Shown: positions 1-8,517 of the stretch, piece by piece
Layout: every line of letters starts with the position of its first letter
How positions within the stretch are numbered: the stretch's first letter is position 1
From: Halodesulfovibrio sp. MK-HDV
GTDB lineage: Bacteria > Desulfobacterota > Desulfovibrionia > Desulfovibrionales > Desulfovibrionaceae
Assembly (NCBI RefSeq): GCF_009914765.1
Contig: NZ_WYDS01000004.1
Coordinates: 98,029 to 162,028, forward strand
Direction: 5' to 3'
DNA length: 64,000 nt
Notes under the pieces: generated by a model
The model's database searches: none
What the model was told of the DNA's origin: nothing
What the model saw: only the letters and a program-made list of their open reading frames with translations
Translations under genes and position numbers: made by a program

Positions 1-1
1 C

Positions 2-1867
2 CTTGTGCCTGTAGAAACACAGGTTTCCGAAGCTGGGAACGATGTGGAGAATCCTGTCTGGATTATCTCCCAAAAAGTTATGAATCATTACATGGCACGC
101 ATGTTCATGCCTGCCACACTTCGTCCTTATTGGACTGCGTTTAAAGTGGCTCCACTTATGTGGGCAGGTTTACAGTCACTGCGTCAGCGCAAGCTGGATG
201 TAAATGTGCTGGATGCAGCCGCTGTCGGCGCTGCTCTTGCCATGCGTGACTTTAATACCGCAGGAACAATTAACCTGCTGCTCGACATCAGTGAAACTCT
301 TGAAGAGTGGACAAAAGAAAAATCCCGCAGTGACATTGCAGCACTATTTAACGGTGATAAGAAACCGGTATGGGTGATGCGCAATGACGAGCCGGTTTCC
401 GTTTCTCCAGATGACCTTGTCGTGGGTGATCTTGTGGTTGTGCGTTCAGGCGCACGAATACCTATTGATGGTGTTGTTGCTGAGGGCACAGCCCTTGTGA
501 ATCAGGCATCAATGACAGGTGAACCACTTGCGGTTGAAAAGAGCATGGATAGTGAAGTGTACGCAGGAACCGTCGTGGAGGAAGGGCGTATTATTGTATA
601 CGCCGAATCCGTCGGTAATGAGACGCGCTTTGCAAAGATTGCTCAAATTCTGACAGAATCTGATGATCGTAAAGCAGACATTCATAGTCAGGCTGTAAAA
701 ATGGCAGATAAAATTGTGCCATTTTCCTTTATCCTTTCAGGACTTGTTTTTGTTGTGACTCGCAACATGACGCAGGCTGCAGCTGTTTTGCTTGCGGATT
801 ATTCTTGTGCAATTAAGCTTGCGACTCCGCTTGCGGTGCGTTCTGCAATGCTTGAAGCGGCACATAACGGGGCGGTCATTAAGGGCGGAAAGTATCTGGA
901 ACACTTGTCCAAACTGGATGCAATTGTTCTGGATAAAACAGGAACCCTCACAGAAGCGCGTCCGGAAGTTGTGAAAGTCTGTGCTGTTAACGGTTATACT
1001 GAAGAGTTTGTATTGCAGCAGGCTGCATGCATGGAAGAGCACTTCCCGCATCCGGTTGCCGATGCCATTGTGCGCAAGGCGGACGAAGCAGGATTAGTGC
1101 ATTCTGAAGATCATGCAGAGGTTGAGTACATTCTGGCGCACGGTATTGCGACTTCCTTGGACGGTCATCGTACCGTTTTGGGCAGTAAGCATTTTGTGCA
1201 TGAAGATGAAGGTATTTCGTTTGAAAATGCAGATGAAGTGATTGCTGAGTGCTCCGGCGCAGGGCTTTCTTTACTGTACTTTGCGTGTGGCGGAGAACTT
1301 GCCGGTGTTTTTGCGATTAAAGATCCAGTCAGGGAAGATGCGAATCAGTTTATTCGAAAGCTTGAACGTAGAGATGTGGAACGCATTATTATGCTGACAG
1401 GTGACGGAGAAGAAACTGCTGCCTCGGTTGCGAAGGATTTGCAAATAGAAGAATACTATTCGCAAGCATTACCGGATGAGAAGACTGCGTTAATCAAGAA
1501 TCTTCAGGCTCAGGGGTATACTGTAGCCATGGTGGGTGACGGTATTAACGATTCCGCAGCACTGACCACTGCTGATGTAGGTGTTTCAATGAAGCACGGT
1601 GCGGACATTGCCCGCGAAGCGTGTGATATTATGCTTACAGGCGAACGGTTGGATAGTTTGACGGATGCTATAGATATCTCAAAAAGTGCAATGCAGCGGA
1701 TCAGGCGCAACTTTATGTTTATTGTTGCAAGTAACACTTTGTTTATTGGACTCGGTGTTTCTGGAGTAATTACGCCAGCCTTGATGGCGTTGCTGCATAA
1801 CTCCGGTACGGTTTTAACATGTGTACACTCAATGAGACCAATGTTGTCAGAACGCGATCACGCGTAA
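2..1867 (+). CDS. P1B-type heavy-metal-transporting ATPase (partial, 5' end off the window)
   Basis: Membrane pump that couples ATP hydrolysis to movement of a transition metal across the inner membrane. The frame is open from base 2, so the true start may lie outside; a GTG at base 5 is possible. Counting from that GTG, the actuator loop has the MTGEP motif, the phosphorylated aspartate is in DKTGT (D310), the nucleotide domain has a HP pair (HFPHPVAD) and the hinge is GDGIND (511-516). The ion-path motif is Ser267-Cys268-Ala269, not the usual CPC. The SCA signature marks a little-studied P1B subgroup (recalled as 1B-6), so the metal cannot be named. It converges on a small HMA-like gene with a shared terminator between them. 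Confidence 0.93.
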   Translation, partial: LVPVETQVSEAGNDVENPVWIISQKVMNHYMARMFMPATLRPYWTAFKVAPLMWAGLQSLRQRKLDVNVLDAAAVGAALAMRDFNTAGTINLLLDISETLEEWTKEKSRSDIAALFNGDKKPVWVMRNDEPVSVSPDDLVVGDLVVVRSGARIPIDGVVAEGTALVNQASMTGEPLAVEKSMDSEVYAGTVVEEGRIIVYAESVGNETRFAKIAQILTESDDRKADIHSQAVKMADKIVPFSFILSGLVFVVTRNMTQAAAVLLADYSCAIKLATPLAVRSAMLEAAHNGAVIKGGKYLEHLSKLDAIVLDKTGTLTEARPEVVKVCAVNGYTEEFVLQQAACMEEHFPHPVADAIVRKADEAGLVHSEDHAEVEYILAHGIATSLDGHRTVLGSKHFVHEDEGISFENADEVIAECSGAGLSLLYFACGGELAGVFAIKDPVREDANQFIRKLERRDVERIIMLTGDGEETAASVAKDLQIEEYYSQALPDEKTALIKNLQAQGYTVAMVGDGINDSAALTTADVGVSMKHGADIAREACDIMLTGERLDSLTDAIDISKSAMQRIRRNFMFIVASNTLFIGLGVSGVITPALMALLHNSGTVLTCVHSMRPMLSERDHA

Positions 1868-1881
1868 CTTTCATTTAATTT

Positions 1882-1919
1882 AAAAAAAACATGCGGCATT
1901 AATGCCGCATGTTTTTTTT
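1882..1919. terminator. Bidirectional Rho-independent terminator
   Basis: Perfect 10-bp stem CATGCGGCAT / ATGCCGCATG with A and T runs on both sides. It lies between the convergent metal ATPase and HMA-like genes and can serve both. Confidence 0.9.
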
Positions 1920-2352
1920 AATTAAATAGAGTGCGTTTGTTTTGGTAGATATGTGTTGCAATCAGAGAAAGCCAGACAACTCCAGCAATCGCGTGTTTAT
2001 CTTCAGAGACTGTTAGTAGTGCCAGTGCAGTAATACCGACAGCCATCATTCCTCTTTTTACAACCCGTCTTCCCTTTCTGCCTGTAATTGTGCGATTAAA
2101 GCTGGTTAGCTTGTTTCTTACTTGTTCAGGGTTCAGACCAACACAACGGGCAATTGTTGAGAACAATTGCTCTGCTTGAACTTTACCTTGATCAAAAAGT
2201 ACAAGTAAGCTTCCTACCCGTTTGTTTACGGCAACTTCTGCTACGCCTTTGGTTTTTGACAACGCATCTTTTACGGCATTTGCCCGTTCTTCAAGTTTAA
2301 GTGACTCGCATCTAAAGCGAAAACGTGCATGGTGTTCTGTTGTTGTGCTCAT
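1918..2352 (-). CDS. Small HMA-like (heavy-metal-associated fold) membrane protein
   Basis: A 144-residue protein. Residues about 10-75 resemble a ferredoxin-like HMA domain of the HMA_2 type but without a CxxC metal pair. After a basic stretch (GRKGRRVVKRG) come two hydrophobic segments at about 101-115 and 122-137. The start has a strong ribosome site (AAGGAGG) five bases upstream. Proteins of this kind are often found beside P1B ATPases, as here, which suggests a role in metal handling or pump regulation. That role is inferred from the neighbour only. Confidence 0.8.
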   Translation of the reverse strand: MSTTTEHHARFRFRCESLKLEERANAVKDALSKTKGVAEVAVNKRVGSLLVLFDQGKVQAEQLFSTIARCVGLNPEQVRNKLTSFNRTITGRKGRRVVKRGMMAVGITALALLTVSEDKHAIAGVVWLSLIATHIYQNKRTLFN

Positions 2353-2636
2353 AATGGTACCTCCTTGTGCTGTCTCTAGACTACGCGGAATTATTTTGTC
2401 TCAAAGTATATTTAATAACGCACTTGTGAAAGTCTTTTATGCTGTATTGGAGAAGGTGTACGACTACACAAATATTTTTTGTTGTCGGTATGTTACTACA
2501 GCAATCAGTTTGCGTGTTGTTCTTGGCAAAAGTCCACAATGCGGTGAGGGAAATCGATACGGTGAGCGCATATGGTGCAGGCTGATTTTGAGTATGGCGT
2601 TCTGCAATAGGCTGTCGGCGAAGTCCATAGGGCATG

Positions 2637-2663
2637 AAAAAGGCAGGAACAAATGTCCTGCCT
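2637..2663 (-). terminator. Terminator downstream of the SulP gene
   Basis: Eight-bp stem AGGCAGGA / TCCTGCCT followed on the minus strand by a T run. It sits about 70 bases after the SulP stop. The rest of 2353-2731 holds nothing else I can support. Confidence 0.75.
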
Positions 2664-2731
2664 CTTCAATAGCTTGCTTTTACGTCTTGAACCGGACGAA
2701 CGTATCGTAACTGCTGGGCGGTGCTGTTACA

Positions 2732-4501
2732 TTACTGTTCGTCTAATGCGAGGGTGTTGCCAGCGCATTCGTCAAAAATGCGAGCCTTACAGGTTTTACA
2801 TTTTTCAGTGTTGACGGAAGCAGCAAGTTTTTTAATCGCAACTCGTTTGTTTGCGAAAATATGGTCAGTACCAAACCGCTGTAGGACACCGGCTCTGTTC
2901 AGCATTCCCCTAACTTCAGGGTTCAGCGAAGAGAGGTACATGTCACAGCCTTTTTCGCGGAAAGCGTCTCGTTCTGCAGAGAACATCTCGCATCCCGCAA
3001 TATCGATGAATGTTACAGCCTTAAGTATCACAAGAAGTTTCGTCTGGGTAGGACATTCATCAATTTCTTTATGCAGACTTTCAATAATGTTGTTGGTTGC
3101 ACCAAAGAAGATTTCCCCACGTAGCCGTACAATCTTAATTTGAGGGCATTCGAGGTCTTTTTCACTTGTTACTTCAACAATCGATGAAATTCCAGCCTCG
3201 TCCCGTTGGACAGTGACGGAAGCAAGTTCAGGATGCGATGTTTTGTTAATATACAAAAGAAGTGAAAGAACTACACCAACATAGATTGCAAATTCAAGGT
3301 GCAGGAAGAGTGTTGCAAGCAGCGTTACAATCATAACGCCAAATTCCTGCCGACTTGTTTTCATGATGCCTTTGATGTGATGAAAATCAATCAGTTTAAA
3401 TGCAACAACCATGAGTACTCCTGCCATTGCAGGAATCGGGAGATACGCAGTTATCGGCGCGATAAGCAGTAAGATACCGGCGAGAAAACATGCAGCAAAG
3501 ACTGCGGCAGCAGGGGTGCGGGCTCCCGCGGTGTAGTTTACACCAGTACGGGTGAATGAGCCGGATGCAGCGTAGCAGGAAAAAAAGCTGCCTATGACAT
3601 TGGAAAGTCCCTGCCCGACAAATTCCTGATTGGTATCGATATGCTGTCTGGATTGCATGGCGACTGAGCGTGCAATGGATACAGCTTCTGTCAGTCCGAG
3701 AATGGCAATGGCAAGCGCGCTGGAGCCGAGCTGTTGAACGGTACTTGCGGATAACTGAGGGATAACAAATTGTGGAAGCTGCGAAGGCAGTGCGCCAACG
3801 AGTTTGATTCCTGCGTCTGCCCCGCCGAACATAATGGCAGCAACTCCACCGGAGATAAGCGCGACAAGCATACCGGGAAGCTTTGGAGCGAGTTTTTGAA
3901 ATACCACTGAAATTATCAGGGCGAGAAGCGCGATGATAAGAGCAGGTGTGCTTATTTCACCTAGGTTGTTAAGCAGGTACGGAACTTTTTCATAAAATGC
4001 AGAGCCGGAAGGGAATGTGACACCTGTAAAGTTACCCAGTTGGCTGAACCCAATGAGTACAGCGGCTCCGGCGGTGAATCCTACAACAACTGAATGAGAA
4101 ACAAAGTTGACCAGTGTCCCCAGTTTTACCAGTCCGAAAAGTAACTGGATGAGACCTGTGAGCAGGGTAAGTGAAAAAGCGGCACCAATGTATTCTTCAG
4201 AAAATGGTGTGTAAAATTGACTCAAATTTTCATAAATAACGAGAGATATAGCGGTAGTCGGGCCGGAGATAAGATGTTTTGATGATCCGAAAAGTGCGGC
4301 AACTATTGCGGGCACAATTGCAGAGTACAATCCAAATTCTGGAGGAAGCCCTGCAATAGCAGCAAATGCGACCCCCTGAGGAAGCACAATAATGGCTCCA
4401 CTTAATCCCGCATTTAAGTCCAGTTTAAACGTCTCCTTAGAGAAATTTTGTAACCAGCTGAGAAACGGAAAGAGTCTTATGTATGCTGAGGCTGTTGTCA
4501 C
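2732..4501 (-). CDS. SulP family anion (sulfate-type) transporter with STAS domain
   Basis: Inner-membrane SulP/SLC26 carrier, about 589 residues. The N-terminal half has many hydrophobic helices with the family signature near the start (LPQGVAFAAIAGLPPEFGLY); the C-terminal part is a cytoplasmic STAS domain. The substrate could be sulfate, bicarbonate or another anion. A TTG 21 bases upstream extends the frame, but the GTG at 4501 has an AAAGGA site seven bases upstream and is preferred. The tail after the STAS domain carries a Cys-rich motif (CKTCKARIFDEC), which is unusual. It is a single gene with its own terminator. In a sulfate reducer a sulfate role is plausible but unproven. Confidence 0.92.
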   Translation of the reverse strand: MTTASAYIRLFPFLSWLQNFSKETFKLDLNAGLSGAIIVLPQGVAFAAIAGLPPEFGLYSAIVPAIVAALFGSSKHLISGPTTAISLVIYENLSQFYTPFSEEYIGAAFSLTLLTGLIQLLFGLVKLGTLVNFVSHSVVVGFTAGAAVLIGFSQLGNFTGVTFPSGSAFYEKVPYLLNNLGEISTPALIIALLALIISVVFQKLAPKLPGMLVALISGGVAAIMFGGADAGIKLVGALPSQLPQFVIPQLSASTVQQLGSSALAIAILGLTEAVSIARSVAMQSRQHIDTNQEFVGQGLSNVIGSFFSCYAASGSFTRTGVNYTAGARTPAAAVFAACFLAGILLLIAPITAYLPIPAMAGVLMVVAFKLIDFHHIKGIMKTSRQEFGVMIVTLLATLFLHLEFAIYVGVVLSLLLYINKTSHPELASVTVQRDEAGISSIVEVTSEKDLECPQIKIVRLRGEIFFGATNNIIESLHKEIDECPTQTKLLVILKAVTFIDIAGCEMFSAERDAFREKGCDMYLSSLNPEVRGMLNRAGVLQRFGTDHIFANKRVAIKKLAASVNTEKCKTCKARIFDECAGNTLALDEQ

Positions 4502-5068
4502 CGATGAATCCTTTTGAAACAATGATTACTGGATATAGAAACTGTTATGACAAGTGCGTCATCTATCTCCATATCAATAGAGTGTAAGAAGAGTATGTGC
4601 TGAGAATGAAACGCTTAATTAGCAGTTGTGTGAATGAAAAGCATACGTAAAAGTTTCCATTGTGCAATTGAGTTGAGCAGTAAAGTGTCGTTGTGCAGTA
4701 GACAATTTAAGCACGATCTTCTTACTACATGTATATATGTAAATAGCTGTTCAAACTATTTCATAATTCTTATCGTCTTCATGAGAAAAATTGAGGTTGG
4801 ATAGAGTCTCTATTTTTATTCTGTAAATATGGTGTGTTGAGTAAGCCAGTTAGAGGTGATAACGAAATGCTTTGCGCGATCTATAGTAAGATAACCCTTC
4901 TTATTGCGGTGTGTTTTCTAAAAATTTAAAAGTGTACATCAAATATATCTTTCTAGGTTCTCTAGTACCTGCACTGCCCAGCGCCTCATGATCTGTGCAA
5001 CAGGACTATGTTATCAGTTTTGATGTGTAATCAGATTTCCCCCAAGTAATTCACGAGGAGAGGCCGGA
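4502..5068. other. Intergenic region with no established gene
   Basis: About 570 AT-rich bases between divergent genes. The one thing noted is a 20-codon hydrophobic frame on the plus strand at 4867-4929, preceded by AGAGGTGA nine bases upstream. It is too short to call. The promoters of both neighbours must lie here, but I cannot place them securely. Confidence 0.4.
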
Positions 5069-6151
5069 ATGGAAACTTCAGCTGAAAAGACGGAACAGTT
5101 TAGTCAGAAACTGTGTGATATACTGAACTATGGTGCACTGAATACGGCTATGGGAATAGGGTATGCTTCCGGTGCGTTTGAAGCATTAGCGACTTTTGAT
5201 GAACCAGCTCTGTGTGAATCCATTGCCTTGCAAGGCGGACTAGATGATCGTTACTTGCAGGAATGGCTGGGAGTAATGGTTACCGGCGGTATTGTCGAAG
5301 TGATAGAAGAGGATGGAGACGAATTTTATTTTCTGCCCAAAGAATATGTCCCGCTTCTTACCCGTAGCGGCGGCAACGCCAACCTCGGCGTGTATACGCA
5401 GGAGATTCCGTTACTCACCAAGTGCGGGCTCAACGAAATTGTTTCTGGAATGGAAACAGGTGAAGGCGTTGGCTACGAGCAGTACCAGCCCTTTTATGCA
5501 TTCATGGAAGAGCTTGCCAACGCCAAGCATGAGCAGGTTCTGGTAGATACGTTTCTCCCTTCTGTGCAGAACGGTGCCATTGTGGAACGACTGAAGCAGG
5601 GAATTCGTGTCTGCGATATCGGCTGTGCGGATGGCCTTGTCTTGCATCTCATGGCGAAAGAATATCCTAATTCAACTTTTGTGGGCTTCGATATAGCAGA
5701 GGCAAGCGTTCAAAAAGCACAGGAACGTGCAGAAGTGCTGGGGCTGAAAAATGTTCAGTTTATGGTGCAGGATGCTGGTACCGAGGCCGTTGAAGCCGAG
5801 CAGTTTGATTACATAATGGCTTTTGATTCAATCCACGATCAAACCCGTCCCTTTGAAGCATTAAAGAATATTCAAATGATGTTGAAACAGGGCGGAGTTT
5901 TTTCAATGGTGGATATTGCTGCAAGTTCTTCTGTCGCTCAGAATAAAGATCACCCAATGGGAGCATTTCTTTATACCGTGAGCTTGATGCACTGTATGGC
6001 GGTAGGACTGGTGGACAATGGCATGGGGCTTGGAATGATGTGGGGTAAAGAACAAGCGTTGGCGCTGTGTTCCGTAGCTGGATTCAGTTCTACTGAAGTG
6101 CACGATATTCCAGAGGATGGTTTTAACAGCCATTACTTGTGTCATAAATAA
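5069..6151 (+). CDS. Class I SAM-dependent methyltransferase with N-terminal winged-helix-like domain
   Basis: A 360-residue soluble protein. The N-terminal third looks like the helical winged-helix-type domain seen in Rv2258c-like methyltransferases. A Rossmann fold follows, with SAM-binding motif I (VCDIGCADG, about 183-191), an acidic residue at the end of strand 2 (FVGFDIAE) and an MVQDAG motif. The start has a GAGGAGAGG ribosome site. It stands alone, flanked by a long AT-rich region and a strong terminator. The substrate cannot be read from the sequence. Confidence 0.85.
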   Translation: METSAEKTEQFSQKLCDILNYGALNTAMGIGYASGAFEALATFDEPALCESIALQGGLDDRYLQEWLGVMVTGGIVEVIEEDGDEFYFLPKEYVPLLTRSGGNANLGVYTQEIPLLTKCGLNEIVSGMETGEGVGYEQYQPFYAFMEELANAKHEQVLVDTFLPSVQNGAIVERLKQGIRVCDIGCADGLVLHLMAKEYPNSTFVGFDIAEASVQKAQERAEVLGLKNVQFMVQDAGTEAVEAEQFDYIMAFDSIHDQTRPFEALKNIQMMLKQGGVFSMVDIAASSSVAQNKDHPMGAFLYTVSLMHCMAVGLVDNGMGLGMMWGKEQALALCSVAGFSSTEVHDIPEDGFNSHYLCHK

Positions 6152-6156
6152 TAAAA

Positions 6157-6199
6157 CAGGCCGAAGACATACCGGATGCAGGTGTGTCTTCGGCCTTTG
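6157..6199 (+). terminator. Terminator of the methyltransferase gene
   Basis: Perfect 12-bp stem AGGCCGAAGACA / TGTCTTCGGCCT just after the stop codon. Confidence 0.85.
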
Positions 6200-6387
6200 A
6201 ATACCCGACAAAGGGTATTCACGAGCAACGAAAAAGATAGAGGTGCAAAAAATCTTCTTCGCTGCTGATTGGCATAGATGTAACTGAATGAAATTTTTAT
6301 GATATGAACTTGTTTGTTACCATAGAGTGTTTGGTGAATATAGGGGCTAGGCATAGGGAATATGTTTAAAACTACTAAAAGATGTAA

Positions 6388-6426
6388 GAAGGGCTGATGA
6401 AATATTATTTCATCAGCCCTTCTTTT
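6388..6426. terminator. Hairpin terminator, probably bidirectional
   Basis: Perfect stem (GAAGGGCTGATGAAAT arm) with a three-base loop, followed on the plus strand by TCTTTTT. It abuts the prepilin peptidase stop codon, whose transcript reads through it in the minus direction. Confidence 0.8.
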
Positions 6427-7187
6427 TAGCGGATAAATGAGGCTATCTGATCACCGTACAGATACGTGATGAGTGCTCCGGAAGCGAGGAAGGGGCCAAA
6501 GGGAATGTATACTCTTGACATTCCAGCTTTTCCACGCGTTGAAATGATGCAGAAAATAAGTGCAAGAACGCTCGCCAGAAAAATAAAAATGGAAAGATGT
6601 CCTATTCCTGTGAGTGCTCCGAGCATTAACATAAATTTAACATCACCAAGCCCCATGCCATTAATCTTACGAATTAATTTGTATAGTGCCGAAACTGCCC
6701 AAAGCGCGAATGCGCCGATACCCGCTCCGAGTAGTGATTGCATAAAGTCGACGTGAAGTATTCCGGCGTAACTTGCTACAAGAACAATTGCTGCTCCAGA
6801 GTATGTGAGAATATCCGGCAGGAGAAATGTTCGCAGATCAATGGCTGAGGCAACAATACATATGCCGCCGATAGCCAGAAGTACTACCCATTCAACGTAT
6901 GTTGTTGCGTGTGTTGCTGCTAATACTGCCCAGAACATAGAGGTTAATTCTATTAATGGATAAAAGATTGGAATGCGCGCCTTGCAGAGGGAGCAGCGTC
7001 CTTTTTGTATGAGAAAACTTATGAGCGGAATGTTTTCGAGGATGGTCAGTTGATGATCGCACTGTGGACAAAATGATCGCGCCGGTTTGAAAATCGTGTT
7101 GTCTGTTCCGTAGCGACTGACACAGACAGAATAGAAGCTGCCGAGAACAAGGCCGAAGAGTGCTGCAAAAATAAGATACATATCCAT
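6426..7187 (-). CDS. pilD: Prepilin peptidase / type IV leader peptidase (PilD/GspO family)
   Basis: Inner-membrane aspartic protease that cleaves the leader of type IV pilins or type II pseudopilins. Features include the GSFxxVCxxR motif near the start, a zinc-type CPQC...CSLC pair, and the two catalytic aspartates in AIDLRTFLLPD and GMGLGDVKFM. A longer frame begins at 7316, but that start overlaps a 23-base palindrome and the added N-terminus is not family-like. ATG 7187 (or 7181) gives the normal N-terminus (MDMYLIFAALFG). About 253 residues. No pilin or secretion genes are nearby, so it probably serves a system encoded elsewhere. Confidence 0.9.
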   Translation of the reverse strand: MDMYLIFAALFGLVLGSFYSVCVSRYGTDNTIFKPARSFCPQCDHQLTILENIPLISFLIQKGRCSLCKARIPIFYPLIELTSMFWAVLAATHATTYVEWVVLLAIGGICIVASAIDLRTFLLPDILTYSGAAIVLVASYAGILHVDFMQSLLGAGIGAFALWAVSALYKLIRKINGMGLGDVKFMLMLGALTGIGHLSIFIFLASVLALIFCIISTRGKAGMSRVYIPFGPFLASGALITYLYGDQIASFIR

Positions 7188-7310
7188 CCCGGAATGTATG
7201 GGTTTTTTGAATAGCGCACGTGTTGTGCGTTTTGAATAATAATTCGTATAGCTGCTGGTTACATAGAATGCAGATGGAAGCTTGTCCAAGTATTTGGAGA
7301 GGTGTTTTTG

Positions 7311-7333
7311 TGTCATAGGCTGAGCCTATGACA
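7311..7333. promoter_or_regulatory. Palindromic site between divergent pilD and the TSUP carrier gene
   Basis: Perfect inverted repeat TGTCATAGGCT / AGCCTATGACA with a single-base centre. There is no T run on either side, so an operator fits better than a terminator. The bound protein is unknown. Confidence 0.45.
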
Positions 7334-7428
7334 ATGCTCATAAATAAGTATTTAACATTTTCTCCGTTTTAGCCCACATTGCCGTCAGTCATTAACTGTC
7401 CGGCTGGTGTCGGGCAACGGAGTATATA

Positions 7429-8175
7429 ATGGAACATTTGCTTTTTGTAGCATTGTGCTGGGGTTTTGGTGGATTCATCAACGGTATTGCGGGGTTCGGT
7501 GCCGCACTTATTGCCATGCCCCTTATTACGACCATGGTTCCGCTGCGTCTCGCAGTGCCAAGTTGTACGATTCTCGGCGTCATTCTATGTCTTCAGATGG
7601 CATGGACATATCGTAAAAGTCTTGATTTTCAACGGCTGAAGCCGATCTACATTGGTACTGTTCCAGGTGCGATTGTAGGCATCACAATGATGCAGGAATT
7701 TCCGGCGCATTACCTGAAGTTAGGTATGGGCATCTTTCTGTTTATTTATGCGATCTGGGGCTTATTTTTTGAAGGCAAAAGCCAAAAAGTAGTTCATAAA
7801 GGATGGGGTGTTGTGGCTGGTTTCTGTTCCACTGCAATCAGCTCATCCATTGGAATGGGTGGCCCTCCGACAATCGTCTACACCTCTCTTGCGGGCTGGG
7901 CAAAAGATACCGTTAAAGCCGGTATAGCCAGCTACTTTATTGTCTCCGGTATTCTTGTAATTTCATTGCAGACGTATGCTGGAATCCAGACCCAAGAGAC
8001 TGTAACGCTTTTTGCTGCTGCGGCACCGGCTGTTATGATTGGAGCACGGTTAGGTGTGATGGCATCTACTAAAATTGGTGAATTTACGTATCGAAAAGTA
8101 CTTTTTGGAATGCTTGCTGTGATGGCGTGCATTATTTTGAAAAGTGCTGTTACACAATTTGCTGCGCTTGCATAA
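7429..8175 (+). CDS. TauE/SafE (TSUP) family membrane carrier, sulfite-exporter type
   Basis: A 248-residue, very hydrophobic protein with about eight membrane helices. Two family-typical repeats are visible: the N-terminal GGFINGIAGFGAALIAMPL and the internal SSSIGMGGPPTIVY. Members export or import small sulfur- or carbon-bearing anions such as sulfite or sulfoacetate. The substrate cannot be assigned, but the sulfur-rich setting fits a sulfur anion. A GGAG site lies seven bases before the ATG. It is a single gene with a strong terminator about 130 bases downstream. Confidence 0.88.
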   Translation: MEHLLFVALCWGFGGFINGIAGFGAALIAMPLITTMVPLRLAVPSCTILGVILCLQMAWTYRKSLDFQRLKPIYIGTVPGAIVGITMMQEFPAHYLKLGMGIFLFIYAIWGLFFEGKSQKVVHKGWGVVAGFCSTAISSSIGMGGPPTIVYTSLAGWAKDTVKAGIASYFIVSGILVISLQTYAGIQTQETVTLFAAAAPAVMIGARLGVMASTKIGEFTYRKVLFGMLAVMACIILKSAVTQFAALA

Positions 8176-8301
8176 GAATTCTATTTCCTAACGCATCACC
8201 TTGTTTCATTTTTTAAAATGAAGGAGTGGATGAAGAGGGAGACTGTCCCCAGTAATTGGGAGAGAGTTGTTTTTTTGTGTAGTACAAAGATTGTTTTATT
8301 T

Positions 8302-8341
8302 CCGTGCTCTGCTTTTTCAAAAGCAGAGCACGGTTTTTTTT
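8302..8341 (+). terminator. Rho-independent terminator
   Basis: Fifteen-bp stem CCGTGCTCTGCTTTT / AAAAGCAGAGCACGG followed by eight T. It ends the TSUP carrier transcript. Confidence 0.92.
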
Positions 8342-8517
8342 GTGGAACAGGAAACTATAACTTTTATTTGTAATTTACTTAAAACATTAAATAATTTTTT
8401 AAAAACTACTTGATATGGCGAGCAATATCTTTTTATATGACATGGGGAAATAAGGTGAATTCCTTTTTTCTGATTGGAAGGGTGCATACGAAAGGACATA
8501 GAACTGAGGAGATCGGC

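Noticed and set aside
2222-2710. 162-codon plus-strand frame
   Set aside because: Its first part is antisense to the HMA-like gene and its last part crosses the SulP terminator; no ribosome site.
7188-7316. Longer start for the prepilin peptidase
   Set aside because: The first 43 residues are not hydrophobic or family-like, and the start overlaps a perfect palindrome.
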